Shown: positions 20,885-22,368 of the stretch, one piece after another | Layout: the number at the start of each line of letters is the position of its first letter | How positions within the stretch are numbered: the first letter of the stretch is position 1 | Assembly (NCBI GenBank): GCA_965655775.1 | Contig: CBFHHV010000018.1 | Span: 1-22,368 of the forward strand | Source: Marisimplicoccus sp965655775 | Lineage (GTDB): Bacteria; Bacteroidota; Bacteroidia; Flavobacteriales; Flavobacteriaceae | DNA length: 22,368 nucleotides | Direction: 5' to 3' | Position numbers and translations under genes: made by a program | The notes under the pieces: model-generated | Databases searched by the model: none | What the model was told of the DNA's origin: nothing | Seen by the model: only the letters and a program-made list of their open reading frames with translations

Positions 20885-22368
20885 CTAGTTATATCTTCTA
20901 TTAAACACTAGTTCACCTTCGACAAATGTTGCAACAACATTAGTAAGGGGAATTCTTGATTCAGCAGATCTCATGATATCATTATCAAGAATTATAAAAT
21001 CAGCAGATTTACCAACTTCAATACTTCCTTTTTCATCTTCTTCAAAATTGGCGAAGGCACCATGAATTGTCATTGCATAAAGTGCATCACCTCTTCCAAT
21101 AATATTTTCTACTTGAAAGCCATCGTCGGGGTACCCTTCTTTATCTTTTCTTACTGTTGCAGAGTAAAAAGTCATAAATGGACTAACTTCTTCAACAGGA
21201 AAGTCAGTCCCAAATGCAATTACAGAAGATTTTTCAAGTAACTCCTTGTAAGCATAAGCATGTTTTGCCCTTTTTTTCCCAATTCTATCATACATCCAGT
21301 ACATATCACTTGTAGCATGAGTTGGTTGAACTGATGGGATAATTTTTTGATTAAATAGTTGTATATCATCCTCGTTTACAACTTGAGCATGTTCAATTCT
21401 CCACCTTGGATCACGATAGTTAAAAAGAGCATCTCTATAAGCATTAAGCACAAATCTATTTGCATTATCACCAATTGCATGAGTATTCATCTGAAATTTA
21501 GTTCCAGCTATTTTAAAAGCTAAACTTTTAATTGAGTCAATTGGAGTTCTTATAATACCAAAGTAACCTTTTCTATCAGAATATTCATTTATCATACTTG
21601 CACCTCTTGATCCTAGTGCTCCATCAGCATACACTTTGACTGATCTTACATTTAATCTATCAGTCTTATATGGACCTTGTTTTAAATAGTAGTCAACGTC
21701 TGGACCATTATCAATCATAGCATAAATTTTTATTTTTAATGCTCCAGACTTATGAAGGCTATCTATAAGTTCAATTTGTTTTCTTGAGATTCCTGCTTCA
21801 GTGACAGACGTTAATCCATTTTCAAATGCAATTTCTTGGGCAGCTATTAATGCTTTAATGGATTCTTCCTCTGTAGGATCTGGGATAATATTATTAATAG
21901 GTTGCATAGCGTTATCAATAAGTACTCCTGTCAATTTTCCATTTAATTTTACAAACTCTCCACCATCAATCTTTGAACTTTTATCAATACCTGCAAGCGT
22001 TAAAGCATAATCATTAACAATGTATGCATGACCATCAATTCTTCCAAGAATAACAGCTTTATCAGGAAAAGCTTCATTTAGTAGTTTATTTGTAGGAAAG
22101 GTTTTGATATTCCAGTCATTTTGATCCCAACCTCTACCAATTATAAATTTTTTTGGGTTTGTTTTATCATTATCAACTAACTTTTTAACTATTTCTTCAA
22201 AGCTTTTTGTGGCTTTAAGATCAATTTGATTGACAAAAAACCCCAGATTATAAAAATGAGCATGTGAATCATTAAATCCTGGATATAAAGGAAGGCCTTC
22301 AGCATTTATAATATTTGATGAGGAGTAATTAGACATAACTGAATCATCTCCAACATAAATAAATTTTC
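20885..22368 (-). CDS. YtcJ-like amidohydrolase, partial (N-terminus beyond right edge)
   Basis: A metal-dependent hydrolase of the Amidohydro_3/YtcJ family, whose members act on amides or related cyclic compounds; the substrate is unknown. Visible motifs are the metal-binding HAH in PGFNDSHAHFY, the candidate bridging Lys in VKVYADGALGSRGAS, THAIGDNAN, RIEHAQVV, and GTDFPVEE with the catalytic-type Asp. The frame stays open from the stop at 20885 to the window end. An internal ATG at 22336 gives a 483-residue product, but the codons before it read KFIYVGDDSV. This is the usual KxxxVG segment that precedes the first metal site in this family, so the true start lies to the right. Roughly 30 or more residues are missing, possibly including a signal peptide. 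asnB follows after three bases. Confidence 0.88.
   Translation of the reverse strand, partial: KFIYVGDDSVMSNYSSSNIINAEGLPLYPGFNDSHAHFYNLGFFVNQIDLKATKSFEEIVKKLVDNDKTNPKKFIIGRGWDQNDWNIKTFPTNKLLNEAFPDKAVILGRIDGHAYIVNDYALTLAGIDKSSKIDGGEFVKLNGKLTGVLIDNAMQPINNIIPDPTEEESIKALIAAQEIAFENGLTSVTEAGISRKQIELIDSLHKSGALKIKIYAMIDNGPDVDYYLKQGPYKTDRLNVRSVKVYADGALGSRGASMINEYSDRKGYFGIIRTPIDSIKSLAFKIAGTKFQMNTHAIGDNANRFVLNAYRDALFNYRDPRWRIEHAQVVNEDDIQLFNQKIIPSVQPTHATSDMYWMYDRIGKKRAKHAYAYKELLEKSSVIAFGTDFPVEEVSPFMTFYSATVRKDKEGYPDDGFQVENIIGRGDALYAMTIHGAFANFEEDEKGSIEVGKSADFIILDNDIMRSAESRIPLTNVVATFVEGELVFNRRYN

Noticed and set aside
1..22368. CRISPR array, prophage, insertion sequence, toxin-antitoxin, restriction or other defence system
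   Set aside because: Nearly all sequence is accounted for by core genes. No spaced repeats, transposase, integrase, nuclease or methylase motifs were seen on either strand. I do not see a previously undescribed system beyond the uncharacterised envelope pair.

Overview
The window is a gene-dense, AT-rich piece of core chromosome from a member of the Bacteroidota, most likely an uncultured or marine member of the class Flavobacteriia with a compact genome. This placement is an inference from several features. There are repeated matches to the Bacteroidota -7 promoter element TAnnTTTG (upstream of folP, rho, tRNA-Glu, folE and secDF), and A-rich translation starts in place of Shine-Dalgarno sites. 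SecD and SecF are fused. ProS is the archaeal/eukaryotic type without an editing insert. Rho has an Asn/Lys-rich insertion. The gene neighbourhoods (gyrB-mdh-secDF, folE-cysS-yidD-lgt, truA-ABC exporter, DUF1599 divergent from folP) also resemble those I recall from flavobacteria. UGA is a normal stop (proS). No gene-free stretch exceeds about 115 bases.

Layout, left to right. A DUF1599 protein (minus strand, cut by the left edge) is divergent from folP. folP runs tail-to-tail into an ABC exporter gene, overlapping it by 9 bases; the exporter follows and overlaps truA on the minus strand. rho is divergent from truA and its stop codon abuts that of rpsT. rpsT lies 13 bases downstream of a tRNA-Glu(UUC) gene with its own promoter, and proS lies upstream on the same strand. 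Divergent from proS is a two-gene unit: an unusual aromatic- and then Ser/Arg/Gly-rich lipoprotein, and an OmpP1/FadL-like outer-membrane barrel. Next comes a plus-strand operon, folE-cysS-yidD-lgt, with a tandem 19-bp repeat at its promoter. It meets a minus-strand group (transcribed gyrB, mdh, secDF) at a 3-base gap inside a small hairpin. The right end holds asnB preceded by a YtcJ-like amidohydrolase whose N-terminus lies beyond the window.

How the genes relate. Most are housekeeping: folate synthesis (folP, folE), translation (proS, cysS, rpsT, tRNA-Glu, truA), transcription termination (rho), DNA topology (gyrB), the TCA cycle (mdh) and asparagine synthesis (asnB). A second theme is envelope biogenesis: secDF (export), yidD (membrane insertion), lgt (lipoprotein lipidation), and the lipoprotein/barrel pair that would depend on such machinery. 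I found no mobile element, CRISPR array, restriction or defence system, and no clear sign of horizontal transfer. The least explained items are the lipoprotein/barrel pair, the duplicated DUF1599 protein, and several short repeats or palindromes at promoters.
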